This document shows, piece after piece, positions 46,701 to 56,229 of a stretch of DNA of 64,000 nt. The first letter of the stretch is position 1; the number at the start of each line of letters is the position of its first letter. The position numbers were made by a program, and so were the translations under genes. The notes beneath the pieces were generated by a model. That model was not told where the DNA came from, ran no database searches, and worked only from the letters and a program-made list of their open reading frames with translations. Source of the stretch: Parus major (lineage: Eukaryota > Chordata > Aves > Passeriformes > Paridae); NCBI RefSeq assembly GCF_001522545.3, contig NC_031797.1, positions 2,667,836 through 2,731,835 of the forward strand. The letters run 5' to 3'.

Positions 46701-49700
46701 GAAGAGAGCCCAGTCACAGCCTAAGAGTATCTCAGAAACCATAGCAAATCCAGAGTTTCAAACTCTGTCCTTACCAAATCCTCAGTCTAGACCAAGAAAG
46801 TCATTTGTCTCTATTGAGGTTCATGAACTGTTGAGTTCAACCACAGCTCTCTGCATTGAGACCAACAAAGGAAGGTACTTTGGTTCTTGTGGCATCTGCA
46901 ATTGCTTGGTGGTGCAACAGCAAGTGTAGGATCAGCACAAGATCCTTCCTCTGCCAGTTTGATCCCTTGCTGTCTCTAAACCTGCTGAGGTTTGGCCTTG
47001 CCTTCAGGTGACAGTTTGTGTCACTCCACACTTCATCAGCCTTCAGCTTTCTTTCTTCTCCTGCTATGTGCAATACAGAGAAAGGATATGGGTAAAATGC
47101 ACAAGAAATCAGTTGTTTACCAGCCCATTGACTGAAATTTCAGTGGTGTGATGAGTACATTCTGTGCTCTGCCCTGTGCTGGGGCCCTGGCTAAACTCCT
47201 GGGGATAGGCTTTGCCCCAGAGATCACCAGAAGATGACCCAGATGTGAAATGACCCAGAGATTAAATTTTATGTCCTTGTTCTGAGAACAGGGAAGCGAT
47301 TGCCTGGCCCTCCTGTCTGTGATTCATTTCCAAAGCCTTGCCTGTGATCAGCTGGGCCACAAGGACAGGTGATGCTACACAGACACCAGCAAACCATGGC
47401 TGAAAGCTCCCTCAGCTCACCCAGCCCATGTCCATGCCAAGTAACCATCTCTAAATGACCAAAGAGAGAGAGAATTCTGCCTTCTCGGTCACCGAGGGAC
47501 TGAACAAAAGAGAAACTAAATGTGATGAAGTGGTATATTGGCAGCCTGAAAATAGACAGCTCCAAATGCAGCACAGCTCATCTTCATCCTAATCCTGAAA
47601 CATAATTACACCACACTGCTCATTAACTGTCTCCAGACAAGTATGTTCAAAAGTACTCACCTACCACAGACTTCTTACTGTTCCCAGGCAGTGTCTTACA
47701 CCTCCCTTAACATAAAAAGCCTTTAGATCACCACATCATAGATAAATTGCTGCTTTAAACATTGCTCCATGCAGCTCTCTACAACCCCTGAGAGCACAGA
47801 CAGCAGAGAACATTGTGAAACATGCAACAAATCCCCGATGTAGAACTGTAGCAAAACTGAGATTGCCTTGAATTCACCAAGCCTCACATGAATAATTTTT
47901 TACAGACACGTCTGACTTCCCCCCTGCATTAACAGCACTGTACCATGACTCCTTTCAACTGCTCCTCCATCCTTTGACTTGTTCTTATAAACATTGTCAG
48001 CTCTGCCCTGGACCAACACACGAGGTTACAGTGCTTCAGTTCAAAAATCCAACCATTTCCCATCACACAAAAATAACTCAGGCAGATTTGTGCTGGTTAT
48101 CTGTACTCTTCCCCCTGGCTGTTCTGAGTTAAGGATCCTGTTAAGTGGTAATTAAGTCACATGCATTTTTCAGCACTCAGATACCAGCACAGGCCCATGC
48201 AAAAAAAGCACAGGTAAACAAACACAGAAAATGATGTGTGTGTGTGTGTGGAGGTCTTGAGGGCAGCTGGGAGAGTTGAGGGAAGCTCATTGGACCTGTA
48301 TGGGTTAAAGAGGAAATGTTATGGTTAAGAATTCCTAACCACCCTCCAGAGACCCCTGGTTTACATTAATTATTCTGTTGCCTTGAGCACTCAGGGCCTC
48401 CTGTGAGCTTCTATCTATAAGTACCCAACTCCTCCTCCTACTCACCTCCAAATGAATCCTTTCAATGTGCTTGATCAACCCCCTCAGTACAGCAAGGGAA
48501 CTGCCCAGTCAAAGCTCTTAAATCATACCAAAATGGGAAGGGCAACAATCCAGAACTTCTTTCAGCTCTCCAGCAGGTCCCAGGGAGGCAGAGGACTGCC
48601 AGGCAAGGAGGGACCTGTTCCACAATGCCCAGCCTCCCTCAAATTCCACTGAACTCTGCTCCCAAGACCAGCTATGGAGTGAGCAAGACCCAGGAATAGA
48701 CCAGCAATCCTCCTCTCACCTAAATAACCCATTTATCCTCTAAACAATAGCATGTGGCAAGTGTATTTTTTTATTTTTGAGAGGCTGATCCAATTCAGCC
48801 ACTGCATCAGAGCTCTGTCCAGGCACCCTGCAGGGCAATGACAGAGTAGAGTTGGATGCACCAGGAGGTTCTACACACCTGGAAAAAGGCTCTGGTATCT
48901 TATCTTGTGTGAGTTTTTCAGCAATACCCACTGTGCACCCACACACTTCACCCCAAAGCCCACAGCTCCCTAGTGACAAGGACAGAAAGCTGAAGGTGTC
49001 CTGTCACACCACAGAGAGCAAAGAGCAGCACAGAAACAGACTTGGCCAGAGAAAAAAACCAGCAGCTCTGAAGAACAGTGCTGTGCTCCCACTCCCATAT
49101 CCCTGCTCTAACCCCCTGAAACACCCTCCTCTTCCACAAGCAGGAAAATTGATCTGAGCCACCTCTCGCCCTCGCTCCCTCCCCTGAAAATTCCCCATCA
49201 TCCTGCCCACGGCATCAACTCCAGACAATTCACTGGGACTTACCCCTGGCAAAGTCTTCTGTTCATGCAGTGCTGTCTGGGCTTTGATGGCAGAGTCTCT
49301 GGCACAGTATGTGAGGAATGCACAACCTGCAGCAGATACAGCGAGTGTCAAGTTAGACAGGCAATTGCAGATGAACATCAACACAAATGTTACATAATTT
49401 GGATGTGTCTAAAGCTCCGTGGAAAAAATAAAAAGACAAAGAAACAACGTTAAAGGACTTGCAGGCCACATCTAAAATCTATTAAGAGCTGAAAAAGGGT
49501 CCCAGTGAATCAACAGGGCTTGACACAGGTGTTGAACAAGGTGAAACACAATGGGAGAGCAAAAGGAAAGCTGATCTTGTTTGTGGCAGAAACAGTCCCA
49601 AATAGAAGGATCAGGAGAGAGGCAAGGAGCAGCATGATTACCGACTAAAGAAAGAAAAGAAGCAAGGAAAGGAGAAAAGTATCTGTAATTTTAGGCTTAT

Positions 49701-52700
49701 AGAAAAGCTCTGTGATCCAGATACACAAATCAGGGAAAGCTCTAGCAGGAGAGGCCTGGCCTTGTGTGCTGTATGATGCACACAAACACACACCAACGTA
49801 CATACACACAGCAAGGGCAGCACAGAGCCCAGCAGAGCAGCGTGCATTCTGCAAGGGCCAATTTAAGAAGCCAGCTAAAAAGCATAGAGAAAAGGCCAGA
49901 TCCTGACATTCTTCGTCAAGATATGACTCAACATCTCAGACGAGTGCTGGAGCCAAGGGAGGAGGGGAGGAGTTGTAGCCCCTCCAGGAAGAAGAGGGAT
50001 CATCTTTGGGTGCTCTGATGCTAAGAATAAGCAAAGGCAAAATCTGGCTGGTTATCAAGAAACATTTCCTAGCAGAATGAGATTTAGACTGTGGAATGAT
50101 CTCCCCAGGGAAGTGCCTGGAGCTCCATCACTTGAGTTGTTTCAGATGAGGGTAGGCAAAGCACTGGAGAATAGACTCAGAATGCATCTGACCCCCTCAC
50201 TCATCCTCCTCCTATCCACAGAAGCATTTCACATCCCAAGCAAAGGCAGGACCAGTCCCTCTGGTTTGCTGATGAATATCCCTGTCTACACTGCTGTGCT
50301 GGGGCTGCAGATGTATTTTTATGGCCAGAGAGGCCCATTTTTCTGCCTCCACACTCTTGTGCCTGGCTTGGGGTATTCCAAAGCTGCTCTCAATGGATCC
50401 AAAGGTGGGTGCAGGAGCTGTATGGATGTCTCCCCTCTACCCCAGTGTGACTCCATGGCTCACAACACCCTTAGGCCAGGCAGAAGCCAGCTCCTCAGAC
50501 AATCCCAACCACAGCAACGTAATTATCCTGTTCTTCCATCCCATCTCCATGAAGCTGCTGCAGGTAACATCATCTGTCCTCACACCTCTTGCTAGTGGAA
50601 AAAACCTCCCACAAACAGCACACAAGCACTAGATATCTCTAAGAGGTCATTAAATCTTATTGCCCAGGTTTTGAGCCAAGAATGCTGCACCAAAGTCAGA
50701 CATGGGACCAACAGGTAATTTAACAAATGCAGTGAGGCCAGGAAGAATGCAGGTAAACTTCAGTGCTCCTGGCAAAGGCAGCTGGCTCTGCTGTGGTGGG
50801 GGAGCTCCCCTTGGCTTTCATTCTTCCCATGGACTGCTCTGACATCAAGCCTCAAAAGCAGCTCTGTAACCAGAGAGATCAGACTCTGAAACCTCTATAA
50901 TCTATTTCTAATGAATCTGAAGGCCTGGTCACCAAAGCCTCAAACACAGATACCAAATTCCACCTGCTGCTCCAGTCTGCTACTATGCAAGTCATACAAG
51001 ACTCATTCTAAGATAATTTGGGCCAGGTTTAGCTCACAAAACTCTGAAGTCAGCAGTTGGGAATAAGCAATTTATTCCACTAAAAGCTTCAATGCATTGG
51101 TACAATGCCCACGTGCAGTGAAGGCATCATCCTTGTCTCAGGAGCATCAGCCACCAACCTAAGAAAACTCCAATAGGAGCAGAGTTATGTCTACATAAAT
51201 AAAACCATGCAAACCCCATCCTCGAGTCCCATATTCCAGTGCTCAGGAATGTCAAAACTGAGGCAAAGCACACTGTCAGACTCAAAAACCCCAGTCCATG
51301 AGAGGACAAGCTAAAAATGGGAACTGGACAAAGACTCATCACTTACTGAGGATAAAGAGAGACACTCCTCACACAAGGAGGTACTGTTACCATGATCAGT
51401 GATTTGTAAAGGCCAGCAACACCTATGTCCATCAGCACAAATGTGAAAAAGTGCCACAAATCCCCTCCCTAGAGCCCTCTGATCCTTCTCTTCCCTACAG
51501 CAAAGGCAGTAACATTGTTCATCTTTTAGCAGCTCAGGTACCAAGAGACAGCAGCTTCCAGAGACAGAAGCATCCTGTAACTGTGGAGCCTGAAGATGCC
51601 TCACTCCAACTCCAACCCAAGGGCAACCCCCTCTGCTGCTCTGCTTTACAAGGATATGGGTATTTGCTCAGCAGAAGCCACTTGTGCTCCTTATCTTCAC
51701 CCAAGCATGAAGCAGCACTCAGGCAGCCTCTAACGTCCTGTCTGGACTGGGGCTACAGGTACAGGACAGCCTGGTCCACTGCTCTGTCCCCAAACTCTTC
51801 ATGCCTCTGATTGTTGAGGACATTCCTCTCAGTCTTACTGCCCCAGTAGCAGGAAGCTGGGAAGCTGTACTGGCTCTGGAAAGGAGGGAGCTAAAGATGT
51901 CAGCCACGTCTTTTGGAAAAATGATTACTGCCTTTCACAACCAGGTGTTTTGGAGGTAGAGTGCAGCTGTCAATTCCATTCTCTTTGCAAAGTCCTGGTC
52001 AGAAATACATTAAAAGGTTTGGAAGAAACACTATGCTCTAAGCCTGTGTAAACAAATATTTGGGGAAAATAAACTTCCTTCCTGAAGAGCTGTTATCTCT
52101 CACACACTAACTCTGCAGCTACTCCTGGGATGCTGTGACAGGATTCTGCTCACCAATGTCTTTCATGGGTTCTGTGGGCTTACTTTGAGCTTGACAGAGC
52201 CACCCAAGGATCTGCTCAAGAGTGAAGAGATGTCCACAGGGATACAGAAGGGCTTGTCACTCTCACTTGGTTTTCTCACTTCCACATTTCCTGCTTTAGT
52301 TAACAGCAAGCTCAGACAGACAGGCTCAGGCCCCTTTGGGCACTTCTCACACCAAGTCAGCAGTGCCTGCTGAGACACAGGACATGGTGCTAGAAAGTGC
52401 TCAGGGTGTTAAGAAGTGTCAGCCTGGAAGGCCCCAGGCCCTGGGCAGCCAATGACCCATTCCCAGCACAGGGACACAGGACAGCACCCAGAACACTGTC
52501 TGCAAAGCCAGGCCACCATCATTCTGCCAAAGATCCCTCTATGTCCCATCAGCATCTGTGGTACCACCCCACTTCCACAGGCTCCAGCTCCCTGAAAGCA
52601 GAACCCAGCCTAGTTCCACTTGCAAGAGACTACATAAAAAATTATATATATTCTGTGCCTGATCCTCCCTACAAACTACACATTGACTCTGAAATTTACA

Positions 52701-55700
52701 GTCCCTTCAGATCCTAAATATTACTCCACACATCAGCAGTCTAAAGCCTTGAGCAAGAAAAGGCTGCTGGTTCGCAGGAGGGAGTGATCTCTAGATTCTG
52801 CTTAGCATCAGAAATCACATTAAATACTTCAGCAGGGGAAGCATGGAGTCAGTGGGGAGCTAATCTACAAGCCTGCAGAAGCTGAGTCAAAACTGGGCTG
52901 CCAGGGAGGCAAGTTGGGCTGGAGGTGTTGTTGTATGCTTGCCCTCTGGAAAAGCCACCTCTCTGTCCACAGGCCTGTGACAGGGCTGCTCCTGCCCCTG
53001 CTGAATATTCCCCTGCAGCTCAGTTTGGTATCTCACACTCCTTAATCGCTCCACTTTCCCTACCATGAGCACTCCTAGGAAACCCATCCAGCTGACACTT
53101 ATGACGGAACTGCCTTCTGCCTAATCCTGGAACACAAGGCCAAAAATTTCCACTTGATTCTTCCCACTCAGCCTCCCCTGACCCATTCCAAAAGCCTGTT
53201 CAAACACCTCCCCGCTCTTCCCATGAAAATATTAGCTTTGAGACAAACACTGCCATTAACATGCAAATGTATCTGTGATTAACATAAATAGAAAAACTGC
53301 CTCATGAATAATATTAGGCTGGAACAGTATCAGCTACCAGTAGCCAGGTTGCTGAGACATGACTAGTCAGGTACTAACAAAACCATTTCATAGCAGAGTT
53401 CACATTTCTAGATCTCCAAGGTTCTCCTCTGCCTCCACTGAATTCATCCATTCTCAGCACCCATACAGGACCAGCTCTTGGACACTGCTCCACTCACATC
53501 CTGCAGCCCCTGGTAGGCCTTTTCCACCCTTTCTTCCTCCCTGGAGGCAGAGGTGGCTGCTCAGCTCCATGTCAAGCTGCAAGGGAACACAAGAGGACAC
53601 ACTGGGCTTCACCAGCAGTGCTGGCTTCTCACACAACCGCTTCCTCCCCTTTGGGGAGAGAAAGGGAAAAAAGCAGATGGAAGCTGCATGTGAGCTGTCA
53701 ATTGGATCTCACTGCAGATCAGGAACATGGGGAGAGAAAACTGAGTCTGCTGTTAGAACTGCCCCAGAAAGGTGGCTCCTGCACAGTGCAGGAACAAGCT
53801 TGCAGCCAAAGTGTCCCCTGCTCAGGGGCTGTGACAGTGCTCCAGGCCACTGCAGCTCCTGGGTCAGCCTGGCACCTTCCAGGCCTGCTGATGCCAGCAG
53901 CAGCTCCTCACCACCACGGCCTTCCTGCATGGAGCACAAGCCACTGCAGCCAAAACTGGTACATGGGAGTGATCAGGCATCACGGTGGGCTGGATTGTGG
54001 AGCTCATTGCCTCACTGCACGCTAAACCCCCACACACTTCCTTGTGAAGGGATGACTTCTTTTGGAGAGGCTGTTCCCAAAACAGGCTGAGGATCTACAT
54101 GCAAACTCATGCCACCAGGGAAGGAATCCCAGCCTCTCACTTTGTACAAAACAGGACAGGGAGGGGCAGAGGGAACTGAAGGGGTGTGGAAACAACCCCA
54201 CAACAACCACCAGAGAACCTCACATCTCAACAGCCTCTTCTGGACAGAACAACCTCTGACCAACAACACCCACATTCACTAAAAAACAACAAAAAATTAG
54301 AACCAAAAGGATGTATTTATTTCACTGCAGAAATCCTGCTTCTAACAGCAAGTTAGTATCACACACATCTGGTTAGTACCACTGCTGTCCCCTCTAATTT
54401 CCATATCTAAGCAGATCCCTAGAATTTGTCTCCTGCCTGGAAGCTGACCTCAGACCACACAGTCTATATTTAAGATGTCAGCTGGAATGAAATGTGCAAT
54501 TGTCTCTTGCCTTGGCCCATTCTCCTCCTTGCTGGGTTTGAAACCTTGCAACTCACCATCCCCTGGCAGCAGGTTTGGATGCAGCTCCTTGCACACAGAG
54601 ACACACAGGCACATGGCATCCTCGTTTTTCACTCACAACCAGACACACTTCTTCAGCTAAATTCATTCTAGCCCAGCCCTCACAGGCTTCAATGAAAAAG
54701 TGTTTTCCTTTTGTGATGGAGTTAATTTGGCCTTTTGTTTGGAAATACACTTGTTTTTATCTTGTCCTCTTCCCTCTCTGCTCAGTCTAGAATGGTTCAC
54801 GTTGCCAAGGCACTCGATTTTTGCTACCTTTCCTCCAAAATGTGAGGCATCAGGACTGAGCGTGGCACACTCCCTCCAGCATGCACCAACACATGGCCCC
54901 ATCACAGATCATTTCAGAGCACAGCAGCCCAGGCTGAGCACCGACAGCTTTCAGGGTATTCACTGTCAGTTCCCTGCAGATTGTTCTACCTGTGCCAGGG
55001 AGCGAGATTGCCATCACCCCCTGAGATCTTACAGCAAACAACTCTGTGAGTTCCCTTCTGGCTGGAGCCGTGCTGGTCACAAGATCCCAAACACCTGCTG
55101 GGGTGGGGTAGAGCCGCTCCACTGAACGGAGCTGCCACGCCGAACGCGACAGCTCTTCAGTATAAAAACACAACAATAAGCGAGGCTAAAGGAGCCTCCT
55201 CAAACTTTTCAGCACCCACTAAAGGTCCTTCAGCGAAGGAAGACCCCTCATCTCCCCGTGCGCCATCACGAAGGCCCCTCACCTACCCCAAATGCCACTG
55301 ACAGCAGCACATTGGCGGCCAATATTCTTTGTTGCACGGATTTTAAAACCGCAGCGCCGAACCTTTGCCCGGGGTCGCTGTGAGCCCCCTTAGGGCATGG
55401 CCAGCAGCCCGGCCAGGGTCCCGCTGCGGCCCCCGCGCTCCGCAGCAGCCTCGGCCCGGCCCACGCTGCCACCGCCGCCTTTGTCACCGCACCCCACGCG
55501 GGGCGACAGGCCCCGGGCTGCCGGCGGGGCGCGGGCCGCGGCCGGGGGCTCCACCGGGGGGATGCCGGACCCCGCCCGTGGCCGCTGGGGATGCGGACGC
55601 GTTCCCGGGCAGCGGATCGGGGACCGCCAGCCCCCGCTGAGGGATGCGGGGCGTGTGGGAGAGCAGCACACCGCGGTGGGTCACGCGTGGAGCGAGCCCG

Positions 55701-55928
55701 GGCCCGCCGCCCCTTTGTGCGCGCCGCGCCGGGCTCACCCTTGTGCATGCCGGTGTAGCGGTCCTTGAGCACGGTGAGCTCGTAGATCTTGCCGAACTGC
55801 TCGAAAAGCGGCTTGAGGTCCTTCTCCTCCAGGTTGCGCGGGATCTGCCCCACGAAGAGCTTGATGGCATCCAGGTCCTTCATGCTGTCGGGCTGCGCCG
55901 GGGGCTCCGCGCCGCCGCTGCTGCTCAT
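22581..55928 (-). CDS. CELF5: CELF5, CUGBP Elav-like family member 5
   Basis: RNA-binding regulator of alternative splicing, mainly neuronal, that binds GU-rich RNA. Twelve minus-strand exons join in phase: 55739-55928, 49244-49326, 38518-38566, 31490-31618, 30867-30946, 29809-29955, 25177-25321, 24429-24575, 24151-24213, 23980-24063, 22808-22951 and 22581-22708. They total 1,389 nt and give 462 residues. RRM1 has LFVGQI (24-29) and KGCAFLTY (63-70); RRM2 has LFVGML (112-117) and KGCAFVKF (150-157). A divergent linker with Pro/Gln tracts follows (about 210-373). RRM3 has LFIYHL (379-384) and KCFGFVSF (418-425), and the protein ends [13 protein letters not shown]5 is preferred over CELF3, 4 and 6 because of [19 protein letters not shown] and VAETLHPAF. 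All RNP motifs are intact. A conserved N-terminal extension lies upstream without an ATG. Confidence 0.97.
22808..22951 (-). CDS. CELF5: CELF5 exon 11: RRM3 first half
   Basis: Encodes [20 protein letters not shown] and on through [20 protein letters not shown] to SKCF. This 144-bp exon is nearly invariant across the family. Donor GTAAGT. Confidence 0.98.
22952..23979 (-). other. CELF5: CELF5 intron 10
   Basis: About 1 kb between the linker and RRM3 exons, no recognisable extra exon or repeat. Confidence 0.7.
23980..24063 (-). CDS. CELF5: CELF5 exon 10: Pro/Gln linker exon
   Basis: Encodes [20 protein letters not shown] then LQQQQQE. At 84 bp it is also frame-neutral if skipped. A short CAG-type Gln tract sits at its 3' end. 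Intron 9 is only 87 bp. Confidence 0.95.
24151..24213 (-). CDS. CELF5: CELF5 exon 9: 63-bp linker exon
   Basis: Encodes [20 protein letters not shown]. At 63 bp it could be skipped without a frame shift. Acceptor CTCTGCAG, donor GTACCA. Confidence 0.95.
24429..24575 (-). CDS. CELF5: CELF5 exon 8: linker
   Basis: Encodes [20 protein letters not shown] and on through [20 protein letters not shown]. Acceptor TCTCCAG, donor GTATTG. The phrase order is characteristic of CELF5. Confidence 0.96.
25177..25321 (-). CDS. CELF5: CELF5 exon 7: linker
   Basis: Encodes [20 protein letters not shown] and on through [18 protein letters not shown]. Acceptor TTTGCAG, donor GTGAGC. Confidence 0.96.
25322..29808 (-). 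other. CELF5: CELF5 intron 6
   Basis: About 4.5 kb. The 25.3-26.2 kb part is GC-rich and leaves long open frames on both strands without family resemblance. The part at 27,040-27,560 is an AT-rich island that stands out from its surroundings and may be regulatory. The rest shows nothing recognisable. Confidence 0.65.
27040..27560. promoter_or_regulatory. AT-rich island with POU octamer, CELF5 intron 6 (candidate element)
   Basis: Sharp AT-rich block inside GC-rich intron. It contains the octamer ATTTGCAT at 27467-27474, homeodomain-type TAAT cores (ctaattgattta near 27,145) and no repeat signature. It looks like a conserved non-coding element, but conservation cannot be seen from one sequence. 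Confidence 0.35.
29809..29955 (-). CDS. CELF5: CELF5 exon 6
   Basis: Encodes [20 protein letters not shown] and on through [20 protein letters not shown] to AYAQA. Whole codons at both ends. Acceptor TGCCTAG, donor GTGAGT. Confidence 0.97.
29956..30866 (-). other. CELF5: CELF5 intron 5
   Basis: 911 bp, GC-rich, no recognisable feature. Confidence 0.65.
30867..30946 (-). CDS. CELF5: CELF5 exon 5: RRM2 RNP1
   Basis: Encodes [20 protein letters not shown] and GSQTMP. Acceptor TTTCCAG, donor GTGAGT. Confidence 0.97.
31490..31618 (-). CDS. CELF5: CELF5 exon 4: RRM2 first half
   Basis: Encodes [20 protein letters not shown] and on to GPDGNSK. Acceptor CCCCTAG, donor GTGTGA. Confidence 0.97.
32904..33495. 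repeat. (AAGGG)n pentanucleotide array spanning a gap
   Basis: Uninterrupted ggaag/aaggg pentamers from about 32,904 to the gap and again from 33,440 to about 33,495. Both sides are the same motif and strand, so the gap is very likely filled by the same repeat. Confidence 0.95.
32945..33439. other. Assembly gap (495 N) within the AAGGG array
   Basis: Run of N flanked on both sides by the same pentanucleotide. The true array length is unknown. Confidence 0.99.
38518..38566 (-). CDS. CELF5: CELF5 exon 3: 49-bp exon linking RRM1 and RRM2
   Basis: Encodes [16 protein letters not shown] and a split Gly. Acceptor CTTACAG, donor GTAGTT. The same 49-bp exon is found across CELF family genes. Confidence 0.96.
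40884..40943. promoter_or_regulatory. Tandem RFX X-box motifs (candidate enhancer)
   Basis: GTTGTCATGGAAAC at 40884-40897 and GTTGCCATGGAAAC at 40930-40943, 46 bp apart. Both fit the X-box consensus GTHNYYATRRNAAC exactly, and both differ from the perfect palindrome at one or two positions. Confidence 0.5.
43130..43290 (-). mobile_element. MIR-like SINE remnant (candidate)
   Basis: The + strand resembles the reverse complement of the MIR core: 'gaggaatcgaggca' near 43,190, 'agaaagtctgtggcagaagc' near 43,220, 'aggatgtgaatcccagagt' near 43,240. Diverged; the assignment is from memory of the consensus. Confidence 0.45.
44165..44350 (+). mobile_element. Diverged CR1 tail
   Basis: CR1-like 3' end: 'ccccagaggtctcttccacc' near 44,325 followed by 'taaattatcctatgatcc'. 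Confidence 0.6.
45336..45373. repeat. Perfect 16-bp inverted repeat, 6-base loop
   Basis: The arm 'agcagaggacatccct' (45336-45351) and its exact reverse complement (45358-45373) are separated by 'acccac'. It would form a strong hairpin in DNA or in either RNA strand. Confidence 0.9.
46170..46305 (+). mobile_element. CR1 LINE 3' end
   Basis: Classic CR1 tail: 'gatgtggcacttaaggacat' near 46,200, 'ggcagtgctgggttaatagt' near 46,232, 'cagtgatctcagaggtcttt' near 46,258 and 'gatgattctatgac' at the end. Confidence 0.9.
48234..48250. repeat. (TG)n microsatellite
   Basis: Short run of TG dinucleotides in CELF5 intron 2. Confidence 0.85.
49244..49326 (-). CDS. CELF5: CELF5 exon 2: RRM1 RNP1
   Basis: Encodes [20 protein letters not shown] and EQKTLPG. 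Acceptor CTGCAG, donor GTAAGT. The 83-bp exon size is typical of CELF genes. Confidence 0.97.
50000..50210 (+). mobile_element. Old CR1-like LINE fragment
   Basis: Contains 'agactgtggaatgatctccc' near 50,086, 'cagggaagtgcctggagctc' near 50,106 and 'gagttgtttcagatgagggt' near 50,133, which match the 3' ORF2/UTR part of older CR1 subfamilies as I know them. Confidence 0.65.
53225..53340. promoter_or_regulatory. AT-rich block with POU octamer, CELF5 intron 1 (candidate element)
   Basis: Contains ATGCAAAT at 53261-53268 flanked by 'attaac' on both sides and 'aatattag' repeats. Unlike the GC-rich intron around it and without repeat signature. Confidence 0.3.
55739..55928 (-). CDS. CELF5: CELF5 exon 1: start and RRM1 first half
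   Basis: First in-frame ATG at 55928-55926. Encodes [20 protein letters not shown] and on through [20 protein letters not shown] to GMHK; donor GTGAGC. The frame stays open for 32 codons upstream of this ATG to a TGA at 56027-56025. Confidence 0.93.
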
Positions 55929-56092
55929 GGGGGAGGCTCGGCGCGGCGGCGGCGGGGGCGGCTGCGGCGCTGGCGGGAGCGGCGGCGGCTGCCTCCTCGC
56001 CTCGCCCTCGGTGAGTCTGGCCCCTCAGGAGCGGGGGGCACCGGGGAAGGCACCGGAACGGCCCGGGAAGGGCTCGGGAGCGGCCCGGGAGC

Positions 56093-56162
56093 GGCCCTGG
56101 AGCGTCACTCGGGAGCGAGCCGGGAATGGCCCTGGAGCGTCACTCGGGAGCGGCCGGCTGTG
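56093..56162. repeat. 35-bp tandem repeat upstream of CELF5
   Basis: The unit starting 'ggccctggagcgtcactcgg' begins at 56093 and again at 56128, with shorter related 'cgggagcggcc' copies on the low-coordinate side. Confidence 0.75.
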
Positions 56163-56229
56163 AAGGCTGTGAAGGCGGCAGTGACCGCCGCGATGCCCAT
56201 GGCCGCGGGCGAGGGAAGAGCTGTGTTTT

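Larger units (their letters stand above)
38567..49243 (-). other. CELF5: CELF5 intron 2
   Basis: The longest intron, about 10.7 kb. Holds a pair of X-box motifs near 40.9 kb, a MIR-like SINE remnant near 43.2 kb, two CR1 tails (44.2 and 46.2 kb), a perfect hairpin at 45.34 kb and an AT-rich block at 45.74-45.96 kb. Open frames here have no family resemblance. Confidence 0.65.
49327..55738 (-). other. CELF5: CELF5 intron 1
   Basis: About 6.4 kb. Contains an old CR1-like fragment near 50.1 kb and an AT-rich octamer-bearing block at 53,225-53,340. The 243-codon + strand frame at 53.4-54.1 kb has no recognisable domain and is treated as chance. Confidence 0.65.

Noticed and set aside
53359..54090. 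243-codon open frame on + strand inside CELF5 intron 1
   Set aside because: Low-complexity Ser/Pro/His-rich translation, no domain, no splice or poly(A) support, and inside an intron of the opposite-strand gene. Consistent with chance in GC-rich DNA.
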